Source: Saprospiraceae bacterium
GTDB taxonomy: Bacteria; Bacteroidota; Bacteroidia; Chitinophagales; Saprospiraceae
DNA: 64,000 bases
Assembly (NCBI GenBank): GCA_016715245.1
Contig: JADKAS010000007.1
Coordinates: forward strand, 124,001 to 188,000
Direction: 5' to 3'
Made by a program: the position numbers and the translations under genes. The notes beneath the pieces are model-generated. The model was not told the origin of the DNA. It ran no database searches and saw only the letters and a program-made list of their open reading frames with translations. This document shows positions 53,901 to 62,135 of the stretch, one piece after another. Position 1 is the first letter of the stretch; every line of letters begins with the position of its first letter.

Positions 53901-54260
53901 GACAGCGGAGATTTTGCAGTAACCGGTAATGCAAACGTCGGGGGTCTAACTTTAAATGCCGGATCTGTGAGTGTGACATCAAACGATCAGATTGTGAATG
54001 TTGGTAATGGAAGTTATCTGAAATTGAGTTCAAACAGTACAACTGCTACTGATAGAACGATTATATTATCAGACGGTTTGACTGCAGGCCAGATTCTTAT
54101 GATTGAATCCACTTCCACCGGGGCAAATGTTTTTGAAATTTTAGATGGTGCCGGAAGCAATACAAATACTACCGGAACAATTACTATGACAAGCGGAGAT
54201 ATGATCCAATTGTTGTGGAACGGAAGTGACTGGCTTCAGGTGAGTTACGCCAATAATTGA
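50961..54260 (+). CDS. Secreted fibre/adhesin with two YadA-head-like repeat blocks
   Basis: About 1,099 residues from ATG 50961; this start opens a signal peptide (MKNIILLLICIVSSIASFGQ), while the frame to 50898 lies in the promoter. It begins with NNNVGIGTNTPDPSAILELS, a motif common at the start of Bacteroidota tail-fibre-like proteins. Two blocks of 14-residue AxG-x-x-x-x-ASG-type repeats (about residues 300-470 and 590-715; for example TAMGASTNATGYASTAMGS) predict a left-handed beta-roll like the YadA head, usually trimeric. No YadA anchor, peptidase S74 or T9SS domain is visible. It ends with TMTSGDMIQLLWNGSDWLQV. The role is probably surface attachment; this is inferred. Confidence 0.85.
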   Translation: MKNIILLLICIVSSIASFGQNNNVGIGTNTPDPSAILELSSTNQGLRLTRVPNTSAIANPVNGLLIFSESDQKLYYYNGTTWKELLNTELDPEVNATTTDVIPRWNGSALVDGTIQDNATNVGIGTAPVANQKLTVNGKTTTTNLQMTTGANNGFVLQSDVSGNANWVNSNTLTVNNLYNTNGTLTSSRTITQGNNVLNFTNNGNQNTIFNLTSTGDFDIQKNGVSALFVKENSKVGINTSSPLAQLHVKDSSAVFTGLFPLPAMPGKPPVSGGGTRMMWYPDKAAFRVGTVINPKWDKDSVGIYSIAMGYDVIASAESATAIGRFSKASGFGSTAIGSEVIASGQRSFVAGSGNTASGSTSTSFGSSTIASGITSTSMGSSTVASGIISTAMGYTTTASGLYSTATGSESTASGSSSFTMGIMTNASGNGSMAAGELTKATGERSMAVGIGTNSRSFGSLALGRFNDSIATSTKTSWVATDPVFIIGNGTSDANRSNALTVYKNGTLQLQNLISTPANHSNKFYVLNNQPFYGDKVLSSQLEKITEGGTTGWRLLGRDPNNHGNIGEDAVDLSLSSIVSATNGATGAASIAMGQQTLASGNTSTALGINTTASGTYSTAMGASTNATGYASTAMGSATTASDFYAVAMGHLSSASGPASIAMGQSSMASGALTAAMGRNTIADSYASVSLGAYNATIPGSNPTTWVATDPVFAIGVGTSDMNRKNAVTILKNAKTGINTAAPLAGLHIKGVEATSDAHIRLENNANADYGNIFYDGNMKFRNFGADDQYQWFNSTNVTTMSLNNNGNLNLLGKLSAPNIQMTTGASNGRVLQSDASGNGSWVNVNTLATNNLYNSNGSLTSARTITQGSNALTISNNGTQNTIINLSSTGDFDIQDNGTSALKVQDDGKVGINQSTPLAGLHIKGVEATFDAHIRLETAGAGTEYGNILYDGNMKFRNFGASDEYQWRNSANNIRMRLMDSGDFAVTGNANVGGLTLNAGSVSVTSNDQIVNVGNGSYLKLSSNSTTATDRTIILSDGLTAGQILMIESTSTGANVFEILDGAGSNTNTTGTITMTSGDMIQLLWNGSDWLQVSYANN

Positions 54261-54447
54261 TTCTGTTCAAGTATTTAGTATCATTTTTATAGTTTGTATA
54301 CAAAATCATTTTTTCCAGTAAATATTGTTTAAACCTGTATTGAAGCACAAAGTTAAATATCGCCAGAATATTCATTATTTGATATAGAAAAGATTCCAGA
54401 TTTAAAGATGTAGACCTGCAATGATTTCAAAATATTGTTATGCAGGT

Positions 54448-54495
54448 ATAGCTATATTTAGGTATTGTGTTATCTGGAAAGGAAAGATAAGTTTG
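54448..54495 (+). promoter_or_regulatory. Promoter of the second fibre gene with upstream element
   Basis: ATAGCTATATTTAGGTA (two mismatches to the first copy) at 54448-54464, then ATTG (54464-54467), 20 bases, TAAGTTTG (54488-54495). Start codon at 54531. Confidence 0.7.
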
Positions 54496-54530
54496 CACTT
54501 TAATTTAAATCTTTAAAGTTTTTATTATTC

Positions 54531-55283
54531 ATGAAAAAAATAGTCATCCTTTTGATTTTTTTGGCACCATCTATATCATTGTTTGCACAAAATAATAATG
54601 TAGGCATCGGGACGAATACCCCGGACCCAAGTGCTATTCTCGAACTGAGTTCTTCCAATCAGGGACTAAGGTTGACCCGGGTTACCACTACAGCTTCTGT
54701 TAGTAATCCGGTAAATGGTTTGTTGATTTTTTCCGAAAGTGATCAGAAGCTTTACTATTATAACGGCACGACCTGGAAAGAATTAATACATACGGAAGTG
54801 GACCCGAAAATAAATGCAACTACAACAAATAGAGTTCCCCGTTGGAATGGTACCGTACTTGCCGATGGCACGATCCGGGACGATAACACCAATGTAGGTA
54901 TCGGAACAGCACCCGTTGCCAATCAAAAACTTACTGTCTCAGGCAAAACCACAACGGACAATCTTCAGATGACCACTGGGGCTACTAATGGATTTGTGTT
55001 GCAATCGGATGTCACGGGCAATGCAACCTGGGTCAATGCCAATACCTTGGGCACGCTCAATCTATATAATTCCAATGGTTCCCTGACCTCTCACAGAACA
55101 CTTACCCAAGGAAATTTTGATTTGACCTTTGCAAACAATGGCACCCAAAATACCATTTTTAACCTAACGTCTACCGGTGATTTTGATATTCAGAAAAATG
55201 GTGTCGGCGCATTCTTTGTGAGTGACAATGGAAGAATAGGGTCAATACTTCTTCCCTCTTGCGCATCTTCATGTGAAGGATAG
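54531..55283 (+). CDS. Second fibre/adhesin, upstream piece of a frameshifted gene
   Basis: A paralogue of the preceding gene with its own promoter. The signal peptide (KIVILLIFLAPSISLFAQ), NNNVGIGTNTPDPSAILELS and the following 220 residues align closely with it. At 55240 the reading frame is lost. Comparison with the first gene shows one base missing in ATAGGGTC (first copy has three bases between GG and C) and one C missing in TTCTTCCCTC (55253-55255), so the frame moves by two. The frame ends at a TAG at 55281-55283. With the two bases restored the whole gene would encode about 839 residues. Confidence 0.85.
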   Translation: MKKIVILLIFLAPSISLFAQNNNVGIGTNTPDPSAILELSSSNQGLRLTRVTTTASVSNPVNGLLIFSESDQKLYYYNGTTWKELIHTEVDPKINATTTNRVPRWNGTVLADGTIRDDNTNVGIGTAPVANQKLTVSGKTTTDNLQMTTGATNGFVLQSDVTGNATWVNANTLGTLNLYNSNGSLTSHRTLTQGNFDLTFANNGTQNTIFNLTSTGDFDIQKNGVGAFFVSDNGRIGSILLPSCASSCEG

Positions 55284-57048
55284 CAGTGTGGTTTTTACAG
55301 GACTTTCCACTTTGCCTACCGTTCCGGGTAATCCACCGGTGAGTGGAGCAGGTACAAGAATGATGTGGTATCCGGATAAAGGAGCATTCAGAGCAGGTAC
55401 AATATCTTCAGATCATTGGGATAAAGATAATGTTGGTGTTAATTCTGTTGCGTTTGGTTTTAATTCCACCGCTTCAGGAAAGAGGTCTGTGGCGATTGGG
55501 TTTTTGGCCAATGCAATGGGTACTGAGGCTATCTCGATGGGTTTTAATAGTGTAGCATCCGGCACAAATTCTGTTGCTTTGGGCGCAGCAAACATTGCTT
55601 CAGGAAAATATTCTATTGCATTAGGATTAGGCACTAAGGCTTCCGGAGTATCATCCACTGCCATGGGAGAAAATACCGAATCATCCGGCAGTCATTCAAC
55701 ATCAATGGGTCTTAATTCTGTTGCAAGAGCCTATGGATCACTGGTCATAGGCAGGAACAATGATTCTATTACTAACAGTTCTGCAATCAGCTGGATAGCC
55801 ACCGATCCGGTTTTTATTATAGGAAACGGAACTTCTGAGACCAATAGAAAAAATGCCATGACCGTGTATAAAAATGGTACGCTTAAGCTGGAGAATCTAA
55901 CCTCTACTCCCGCAAATCACAGCGATAAATTTTATGTGTTAAATAATGAGCCTTATTATGGGAATACAAAAATTCAATCCAGCCAATTGGAAAATATTAC
56001 GGAAGGTGGCAATACCGGGTGGAGACTATTGGGCAGAAATCCGGGTAATTATGGCAATATCGGCGAAGATGCAGTGGATCTTTCAGAAAACATAAATGTA
56101 TCTGCTACAACAGGTGCCACAGGAGATAATTCGCTCGCCTCGGGATCCCAAACTACGGCATTTGGATTTTACTCAACTGCCATGGGATTCCGAACAACTG
56201 CGTTGGGTCCTGCTGCAACTGCCATGGGGTGGGAAACTACGGCAAGCGGAAATTATTCAACTGCCATGGGACAGTCAACGGAGGCAAGTTCATGGAATTC
56301 AACCTCCATGGGACAGTCAACGGAAGCAAGTGGAGTTTCCTCAACTTCCATGGGGTTCCAAACGCTTGCAAGAGCCTACGCATCATTATCTTTAGGCAGA
56401 TACAATGATTCAATAGCAGGATCCAACCCAACAACCTGGGTAGAAGCAGATCCTCTTTTTATCATAGGAAACGGAACTTCCACCAATAACCGAAAAAATG
56501 CTGTTACCATTCTGAAAAATGCAAAAACCGGGATCAATACCTCAACACCTGAGGCAGGACTGCACATCAAAGGGATAGATGCTTCCTGGAATTCCCACAT
56601 CAGATTGGAAACTGCCGGTGGAGGTGATTACGGTAATATTCTCTACGACGGAAATATGAAATTCAGAAACTTTGGAGCGGGAGACGAATATCAATGGCGT
56701 AACAGTGCAGGTAATACAAGAATGACACTTTTTGATAACGGTGATCTGACTATCGCAGGTACATTGACAACAGGAAGTGATGCACGACTTAAAAAAGATA
56801 TAAAACCTATTCATAATGCACTGGCCATTATTTCCGGTATAAATGGATATACGTATCAATGGGTGGATGAAAGCAGAGGATCTTTACTGCAGTCAGGTGT
56901 CATTGCCCAGGAGATCGAAGCGTCACTACCGCATCTTGTTCGGACAGATGAAGACGATGAAAAGTCCGGTACAATTACTATGAATGGATATCTCAATTGT
57001 TGTGGAACGGAAGTGACTGGCTTCAGGTGGAGTTATGCTAATAGTTGA
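55273..57048 (+). CDS. Second fibre/adhesin, downstream piece with YadA-like repeats and truncated S74 chaperone domain
   Basis: Continues the gene at 54531 from GTG 55273 (MKDSSVVFTGLSTLP). It holds two YadA-head-like blocks (for example SVALGAANIASGKYSIALGL, STAMGQSTEASSWNSTSMGQ). The segment SDARLKKDIKPIHNALAII and GVIAQEIEASLPHLV is the start of the peptidase S74/intramolecular chaperone domain of phage tail spikes. Normally this domain is longer; here it stops after about 50 residues and is replaced by the C-terminal tail of the first fibre gene read in a shifted frame (NGYLNCCGTEVTGF). A functional chaperone is therefore doubtful. Confidence 0.82.
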   Translation: MKDSSVVFTGLSTLPTVPGNPPVSGAGTRMMWYPDKGAFRAGTISSDHWDKDNVGVNSVAFGFNSTASGKRSVAIGFLANAMGTEAISMGFNSVASGTNSVALGAANIASGKYSIALGLGTKASGVSSTAMGENTESSGSHSTSMGLNSVARAYGSLVIGRNNDSITNSSAISWIATDPVFIIGNGTSETNRKNAMTVYKNGTLKLENLTSTPANHSDKFYVLNNEPYYGNTKIQSSQLENITEGGNTGWRLLGRNPGNYGNIGEDAVDLSENINVSATTGATGDNSLASGSQTTAFGFYSTAMGFRTTALGPAATAMGWETTASGNYSTAMGQSTEASSWNSTSMGQSTEASGVSSTSMGFQTLARAYASLSLGRYNDSIAGSNPTTWVEADPLFIIGNGTSTNNRKNAVTILKNAKTGINTSTPEAGLHIKGIDASWNSHIRLETAGGGDYGNILYDGNMKFRNFGAGDEYQWRNSAGNTRMTLFDNGDLTIAGTLTTGSDARLKKDIKPIHNALAIISGINGYTYQWVDESRGSLLQSGVIAQEIEASLPHLVRTDEDDEKSGTITMNGYLNCCGTEVTGFRWSYANS

Positions 57049-57175
57049 TAGTTTCAGTGAGTTTACATTTATTTAGATACTATAGACGTAGCTATAAAAT
57101 TTTTATTTTTTCATAGGATGTGTGTTTAAAGTAGCAAAGTTTTATCATGCCGTAACAATATTTTGGTAATTGCAT

Positions 57176-57183
57176 TACTTTTG
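57176..57183 (+). promoter_or_regulatory. Putative -7 box for the propeller-kinase gene
   Basis: TACTTTTG matches the consensus, 42 bases before ATG 57225. No -33 box at the right distance and no copy of the 17-base element. Confidence 0.4.
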
Positions 57184-57224
57184 TATGTTGTACTGCAAAT
57201 ATGTTTTAAGGTAATGAGCTTTCA

Positions 57225-58007
57225 ATGACTTTACATAATCCAATCATAAAATTATATCTTACCATTACGGTACTAAGGTTGGGAGGCAATCTTTTTTCTC
57301 AGCACCCGACATTGGTTTTTAAAAATATTGATGTCAACAGCGGTATGTCTCAGGGTGATGTCAGAACCATCTATCAGGATCGCCATGGATTTATGTGGTT
57401 CGGTACCTGGGATGGCTTAAATAAGTACGATGGTTTTAATGTCAAAACATACAAAGAACAACACAATAATCCACTCAGCATTCAGGGACAACTCATCAAT
57501 AATATAATCGGGATTGACGAACACTTTCTGGCTATCGGCACCTTAAAGGGTTTAAATATTTTTGATGAAAGAGATGAAACTTTCCGGTATTATACGATTG
57601 AAAATAAAATCAAAAATGTCCGGATTGTAAAATCGGAGGGAAAAGAGTTGATTTTGATGATGGATAATTTTTTATTTTCTTTTGATATTACAAAGCGAAA
57701 GTTTTCAAAAATCGATACCAAGATCAGTCGCCAATTGGAAGATTTATTTATCACCGGAAAATTTGGTTTCAACAGGTCTGAAAAAGTTATCAGAAATGTG
57801 TATGATTTTTTGATTGGATATCCGGAACATTTCGGAAATGTAAAAAAAGTATTGAGTGAATATGTTGTCAACGATATTTTGGTTGATAAAAAAACCAATC
57901 TGATTCATGTGGTCACAAATAGCGGATATTTCACATACAACCTGAAGTATTTTTCCCAAAAAAATGGTGCTGCCTGGTTCGTTCAAATGTATTTTGATGG
58001 AAAATGA
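57225..58007 (+). CDS. Propeller sensor histidine kinase, upstream piece (A7 frameshift)
   Basis: N-terminal part of a two-component-propeller sensor. A hydrophobic start (IIKLYLTITVLRLGGNLFS) is followed by a regulator-propeller repeat (SQGDVRTIYQDRHGFMWFGT, WDGLNKYDGFNVKTY), the typical ligand-binding periplasmic beta-propeller. The frame is lost at a run of seven As (57958-57964); with six As the sequence continues directly into the next CDS as one protein of about 1,001 residues. The tail GAAWFVQMYFDGK is out of frame. Confidence 0.88.
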   Translation: MTLHNPIIKLYLTITVLRLGGNLFSQHPTLVFKNIDVNSGMSQGDVRTIYQDRHGFMWFGTWDGLNKYDGFNVKTYKEQHNNPLSIQGQLINNIIGIDEHFLAIGTLKGLNIFDERDETFRYYTIENKIKNVRIVKSEGKELILMMDNFLFSFDITKRKFSKIDTKISRQLEDLFITGKFGFNRSEKVIRNVYDFLIGYPEHFGNVKKVLSEYVVNDILVDKKTNLIHVVTNSGYFTYNLKYFSQKNGAAWFVQMYFDGK

Positions 58008-60231
58008 CAGAATTTTTGTTGGGACAGAGAGTAAAGGTTTGTTCATATTTGATTCAAAATCACAACAACAAATTGCCAGGTATTCAAGTATTAAAACACA
58101 AACCAATACTATCGGTGGAGATTATATCATATCATTGTATATTGACCATCAAAAAAATCTTTGGTGTGGTTTGGTGGGAAACGGAATCAGCTATTGCAAC
58201 CTGAATGAAAAAATAGGCAAAACAATTTATACATCAGGTTCTTCCAATGAAAAAAAATTGATGTCCCATAATTTTGTTGCCTTCAAAGAATTCGCAAACG
58301 GTGAACTTTGGGCAGCTGATATCAATGGTCATATCAGTGTTCTTGACCAAAAATATGACATCATACAATCAATCAAACCTGAACAGATAGATAAAACCCA
58401 ACAACATATTTTTATTCAGGAATTTCAGCAAACAAAAGATGGTCAAAAATTATTAATGACAGATAAAGGAGTATATATTTCCGACAATTTTCGTTTTTAT
58501 AAGATTACCAAACCGTACCTGACAGAAAATCAAAAATACGGACAGGGAATGGTCGGGTTGGATGACACGTTGGGTTTGATTGCCACCAGAGATGGAATGC
58601 TTTATTTTCATTTGAAAAAGAAGGAAATTATAGACAAACCCTGTTTGCTTGAGAAAGGTAGCAATATCTATAGTATGTTCAAAGGTGAAGACAACCACTT
58701 ATATGTCAATCCGTTTTTTAATGGTCTGGTTGTTTATAAGTACGAACAGGGTCATTTCGTTTTGAAATACAAAATCAATGATGATTTTAATATTAATGAC
58801 AGATATGAAAGCAAGGACACCATCATTCTTGCTACTACTAAAGGAATATTAATCATCAATAAAAAACAAGGTCAATCCACTATTGTTGACGAAAGTGCAG
58901 GTTTGCCCAATCAAAATCTATACAGTGTTTTGCCTGACAAAACCGAAAAAGGAAATTTATGGTGTTCAAGTAATCGTGGAATTTTTAAGTATAACTTCAT
59001 AAATAAAAATATCGATACTTACGGACTGAATGACGGGATTAATGCGCTGGAATTTAATTCTCAGGCGATGGCGATCAGACAAAACGGCGATTTTGTTTTT
59101 GGGAGTACGGATGGCATTACCATTATTTATCCTGAAAGAATGATTTTTCATAAGAAAAATTCAGATATTTTATTGTATAATTTCAGAATCAATAATCACT
59201 CAGCTGCATCCTATTACGATACAAGTCTTCATAGATATAAAATTCCGTTTCATGAAAACGATGTATCCTTTTCATTAATCAATATAAATTTTCCAAATTC
59301 TAATACGCCCATTTATTACCGAATAACAGGAATTGACAGAAGATTTTTCGAAAGTAAAAATCCTGCAGACATCAGATATTCTGACTTGCCGATCGGAGAA
59401 TATACACTGGAAGCAAAATTGCCGGGACAGGATGATTTTTGTAAAACGTTAGCAAAAATAACTATTTTGGCACCCTGGTACCGAAAGTGGTGGGCTTATA
59501 TTTTGTTTTTGACAGCGGCAGGAGTTATCATTGGTGTCATCCTCAGGCTGTATATAAACAACAAGTTGGATAGACAAAAGTCGTTTATTGAAAATCAAAA
59601 AGCTTTAGAAAAAGAAAGGCAAAGAATCAGTTCAGACTTACACGACGATATCGGTTCCACCCTGAGTAGTATTTCAGTTTACAGTGAATTGGCTGATAAA
59701 TATTATCATACATTTCCTGAAAAAAGCAGGGAAATGGTTCAAAAAATTTCCTATCAGACACAAAATTTGATGGAACGTATGAGCGATATGATCTGGAGTC
59801 TCAAAACGGCAAGTCAGGAAAAAATCTCAATTAAATCAAAGATTCAGGATCATTGCAGAGATTTGTTGAATGTAAGGAATATTGATTATGACATCAGCGT
59901 GGATGAAAACGTGGACAGACATCTGACGGAACCAGGATTACGTAAAAACCTGTTGCTGATCTTAAAGGAAGCCATTCATAATATAGCCAAACACAGCAAA
60001 GCAGACAAAGCGCACATTTCTGTTACCTTTGGTGATCATTGTTTGATAGTTGCTGTAAAGGATAACGGAATAGGAATATCCAATCATGATATACAGAATG
60101 GTAAGGGGCTTTCTGATATGAAAAAAAGGGCAGAAGATATGAGAGCCACATTTAGTATAGAATCAGTTTCAGGAAAAGGAACCAATATCTGCTGCTTTAT
60201 TCCGATAGGTATAATCAGGTTTAATCGATAA
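57964..60231 (+). CDS. Propeller sensor histidine kinase, downstream piece with Y_Y_Y, transmembrane and kinase domains
   Basis: Continues from the A7 tract. More propeller blades (DYIISLYIDHQKNLWCGLVG, ENDRIFVGTESKGLF) are followed by a Y_Y_Y domain (NTPIYYRITGIDRRFFES, about nt 59230-59470) and one membrane helix (WAYILFLTAAGVIIGVILRL). The HisKA_3 domain has the phosphoacceptor His in RISSDLHDDIGSTLSSI. The ATPase domain has its N box (LILKEAIHNIAKHSKA) and G boxes (DNGIGISN, GKGLSDM). It should pass phosphate to the response regulator encoded 22 bases downstream. The periplasmic ligand is unknown; polysaccharide or surface cues are typical of the class. Confidence 0.9.
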   Translation: MVLPGSFKCILMENDRIFVGTESKGLFIFDSKSQQQIARYSSIKTQTNTIGGDYIISLYIDHQKNLWCGLVGNGISYCNLNEKIGKTIYTSGSSNEKKLMSHNFVAFKEFANGELWAADINGHISVLDQKYDIIQSIKPEQIDKTQQHIFIQEFQQTKDGQKLLMTDKGVYISDNFRFYKITKPYLTENQKYGQGMVGLDDTLGLIATRDGMLYFHLKKKEIIDKPCLLEKGSNIYSMFKGEDNHLYVNPFFNGLVVYKYEQGHFVLKYKINDDFNINDRYESKDTIILATTKGILIINKKQGQSTIVDESAGLPNQNLYSVLPDKTEKGNLWCSSNRGIFKYNFINKNIDTYGLNDGINALEFNSQAMAIRQNGDFVFGSTDGITIIYPERMIFHKKNSDILLYNFRINNHSAASYYDTSLHRYKIPFHENDVSFSLININFPNSNTPIYYRITGIDRRFFESKNPADIRYSDLPIGEYTLEAKLPGQDDFCKTLAKITILAPWYRKWWAYILFLTAAGVIIGVILRLYINNKLDRQKSFIENQKALEKERQRISSDLHDDIGSTLSSISVYSELADKYYHTFPEKSREMVQKISYQTQNLMERMSDMIWSLKTASQEKISIKSKIQDHCRDLLNVRNIDYDISVDENVDRHLTEPGLRKNLLLILKEAIHNIAKHSKADKAHISVTFGDHCLIVAVKDNGIGISNHDIQNGKGLSDMKKRAEDMRATFSIESVSGKGTNICCFIPIGIIRFNR

Positions 60232-60253
60232 TCATACATTAAAGTACTTGTTT

Positions 60254-60889
60254 ATGATAATAAATGTTTTTATATATGACGATAACGAAGCAAGGCGGGA
60301 CAGTCTCATTGCATTACTTGAACTGACAGATTCCATGCATTTCGTCGGCAGTGCAGCCAATTGTACGTTTGTTGAGCAAGATATGCTTTCTTCAAAACCT
60401 GATGTTGTACTTATGGATATAGAAATGCCGGAAACTGACGGGATCGAAGGTGTTAAAAGAATAAAAAGTAAATACCCTCATATAAAAGTTATCATGCAAA
60501 CCGTATATGAAGACAGCGATAAAATCTTTAATGCTTTGCGCTATGGAGCTGAAGGATATATTCTTAAAAAAGCATCTGTAAATCATATCATAGAGAGCAT
60601 AAAAGAAGTCTATAATGGCGGTGCATTTATGACGCCAAGTGTCGCAATGCAAGTAATGAATTTTATTAAAAAACCCACGCCTTCTGACCAAAAGATGGAA
60701 AGTCTTTCGCCAAGAGAATCCGAAGTGTTAAAATATCTTTCTGAAGAAAATAGTTATAAAATGATAGCTGACCGACTTAAAATTAGTTACGGCACGGTCA
60801 ATAATCACATCAAAAAATATACGAAAACTGCAGGTTCATTCGCTGGGAAGGCCGTATCCTATGCCCTCAAAAACAACATAAATCATTGA
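60254..60889 (+). CDS. NarL/FixJ-family response regulator
   Basis: 211 residues from ATG 60254 (MIINVFIYDDNEARRDS), which aligns with the second regulator's start. The receiver domain has the acidic pair FIYDDN, the phosphoacceptor Asp in VVLMDIEMPETDG, and Lys in YILKKAS. The C-terminal LuxR helix-turn-helix begins LSPRESEVLKYLSEENSYK and ISYGTVNNHIKK. After HIKK the expected conserved end is disturbed: KYTKTAGSFAGKAVSYALK instead of a form like KKIYEKLQVHSLGKA. This may reflect three one-base A deletions (see findings). It lies between two kinase genes and is the likely partner of the propeller kinase. Confidence 0.88.
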   Translation: MIINVFIYDDNEARRDSLIALLELTDSMHFVGSAANCTFVEQDMLSSKPDVVLMDIEMPETDGIEGVKRIKSKYPHIKVIMQTVYEDSDKIFNALRYGAEGYILKKASVNHIIESIKEVYNGGAFMTPSVAMQVMNFIKKPTPSDQKMESLSPRESEVLKYLSEENSYKMIADRLKISYGTVNNHIKKYTKTAGSFAGKAVSYALKNNINH

Positions 60890-60892
60890 TCT

Positions 60893-62119
60893 TTGGGCAG
60901 TGAGAATCTACATATCATCGAGTGGTTTGTGCTTGGCGCTTCTTCCATTATGCTGGTGTATCATACGATTTTGTATTTGCAACAAAAAGACCATTACATT
61001 TTACTTTATTCAAATTACTTATTGTCATTAGTCGTTTATCTTGTTTTCAGAAGATGGACCCACTATGATACCTTTACGAACGATACATTTTCATTCGCTT
61101 ATGTGATAGATCATCCTTTAATCCTTTACATGCTTTTTAGTTATGTATTTTTTATATCAAGGGTACTGGAAATAAATCAAAATGCTGCCGTGGTCAAGTT
61201 TGCCGTGTATGGCTTTTATTCCAGCATAGCGGTTTTGTTTATCTTGCATTTGTACAAAATATTTTTCACTGATGAAACCGCTATGTCGAGGACTTATTTT
61301 TTAGTGAGCAAACTCACATTATTATTTTTTGCATTTTTGGGGTTGTTTGGGGCACTGTATATTCGTAAAAACATTTTTGTAAGGATTATTATAGCCGGTG
61401 GACTTGTTTATGCTTTTTTTAGTTTATTAACTATATTTTCTATTTTTGGGGAGTTAAGGATACTTGGTTTATTGGAATATGACCTTTATTTTATTGGTTG
61501 CGTATTGGATATATTATTGTTTTCCACCGCTTTGGGATACAGAAGTTATTTGATCCATCAGGAGAAAGTAGAAACCCAAAAACTATTAATGATAGAAAGT
61601 GAAAAAAACAAAACATTATTGCAACAACAACACAACATTCTCCAAAAAGAAAACGCAAGAGAGCAGGCTCTGGCATCTATGAATAAACATTTGCAGGAGG
61701 AGGTGGGTGCAAGTTTGTCCAGTATCCACGTTTTTGCGGATTTATCAGCAAACATCATGGAAACTTATCCTCAAAAAAGTAAGGAATATCTGTTGAGAAT
61801 TGCCAGTCTGGGACAAAACATAATGGATGATATTGGAGATATCATCTGGTTGGCCAATCTCCACCATGAAAATCAACATGAAGCTTTTTTGACAAGAATA
61901 AAAAATTACAGCCATGAAATTCTTGTTCCGAAACAAATTCAAATGCATTTAACCGTATCCAATGATTACTATAACATCCCGCTTTCGGAAGAATTTTTAA
62001 GATCAGGAATAAAAAACATCAAAACAGAAATGAAGAACGCACAAAATAAAGATTCAACAAATGAATTAAATATTCAAATAGAAGTACAAAATAATCTTCC
62101 GGTCATACATTATTCTTAA
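60893..62119 (+). CDS. Degenerate membrane histidine kinase (pseudokinase-like)
   Basis: 408 residues from TTG 60893, three bases after the regulator; this start gives the full first helix and matches the next kinase. Six or seven membrane helices fill residues 1-215 with no extracellular domain. The dimerisation/phosphoacceptor helix is recognisable (LQEEVGASLSSIHVFADLSA), but the phosphoacceptor LHDD of the next kinase is LQEE here: His is replaced by Gln. The N box is degraded (KTEMKNAQNK) and the protein ends before the ATP-binding G boxes. It cannot autophosphorylate, so it may act as a dimer partner, sensor or phosphatase-like modulator, or be a decaying gene. It reads cleanly to its stop. 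Confidence 0.82.
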   Translation: MGSENLHIIEWFVLGASSIMLVYHTILYLQQKDHYILLYSNYLLSLVVYLVFRRWTHYDTFTNDTFSFAYVIDHPLILYMLFSYVFFISRVLEINQNAAVVKFAVYGFYSSIAVLFILHLYKIFFTDETAMSRTYFLVSKLTLLFFAFLGLFGALYIRKNIFVRIIIAGGLVYAFFSLLTIFSIFGELRILGLLEYDLYFIGCVLDILLFSTALGYRSYLIHQEKVETQKLLMIESEKNKTLLQQQHNILQKENAREQALASMNKHLQEEVGASLSSIHVFADLSANIMETYPQKSKEYLLRIASLGQNIMDDIGDIIWLANLHHENQHEAFLTRIKNYSHEILVPKQIQMHLTVSNDYYNIPLSEEFLRSGIKNIKTEMKNAQNKDSTNELNIQIEVQNNLPVIHYS

Positions 62120-62135
62120 TCAAAATGGTACAAAT

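Noticed and set aside
52000..56400. Large antisense frames over the fibre genes
   Set aside because: They arise from the repetitive Ala/Gly/Ser codons of the YadA-like repeats; the plus-strand genes have signal peptides and promoters.
57958..57964. Programmed -1 frameshift at the kinase A7 tract
   Set aside because: Same reason: continuation of homology is in the +1 frame.
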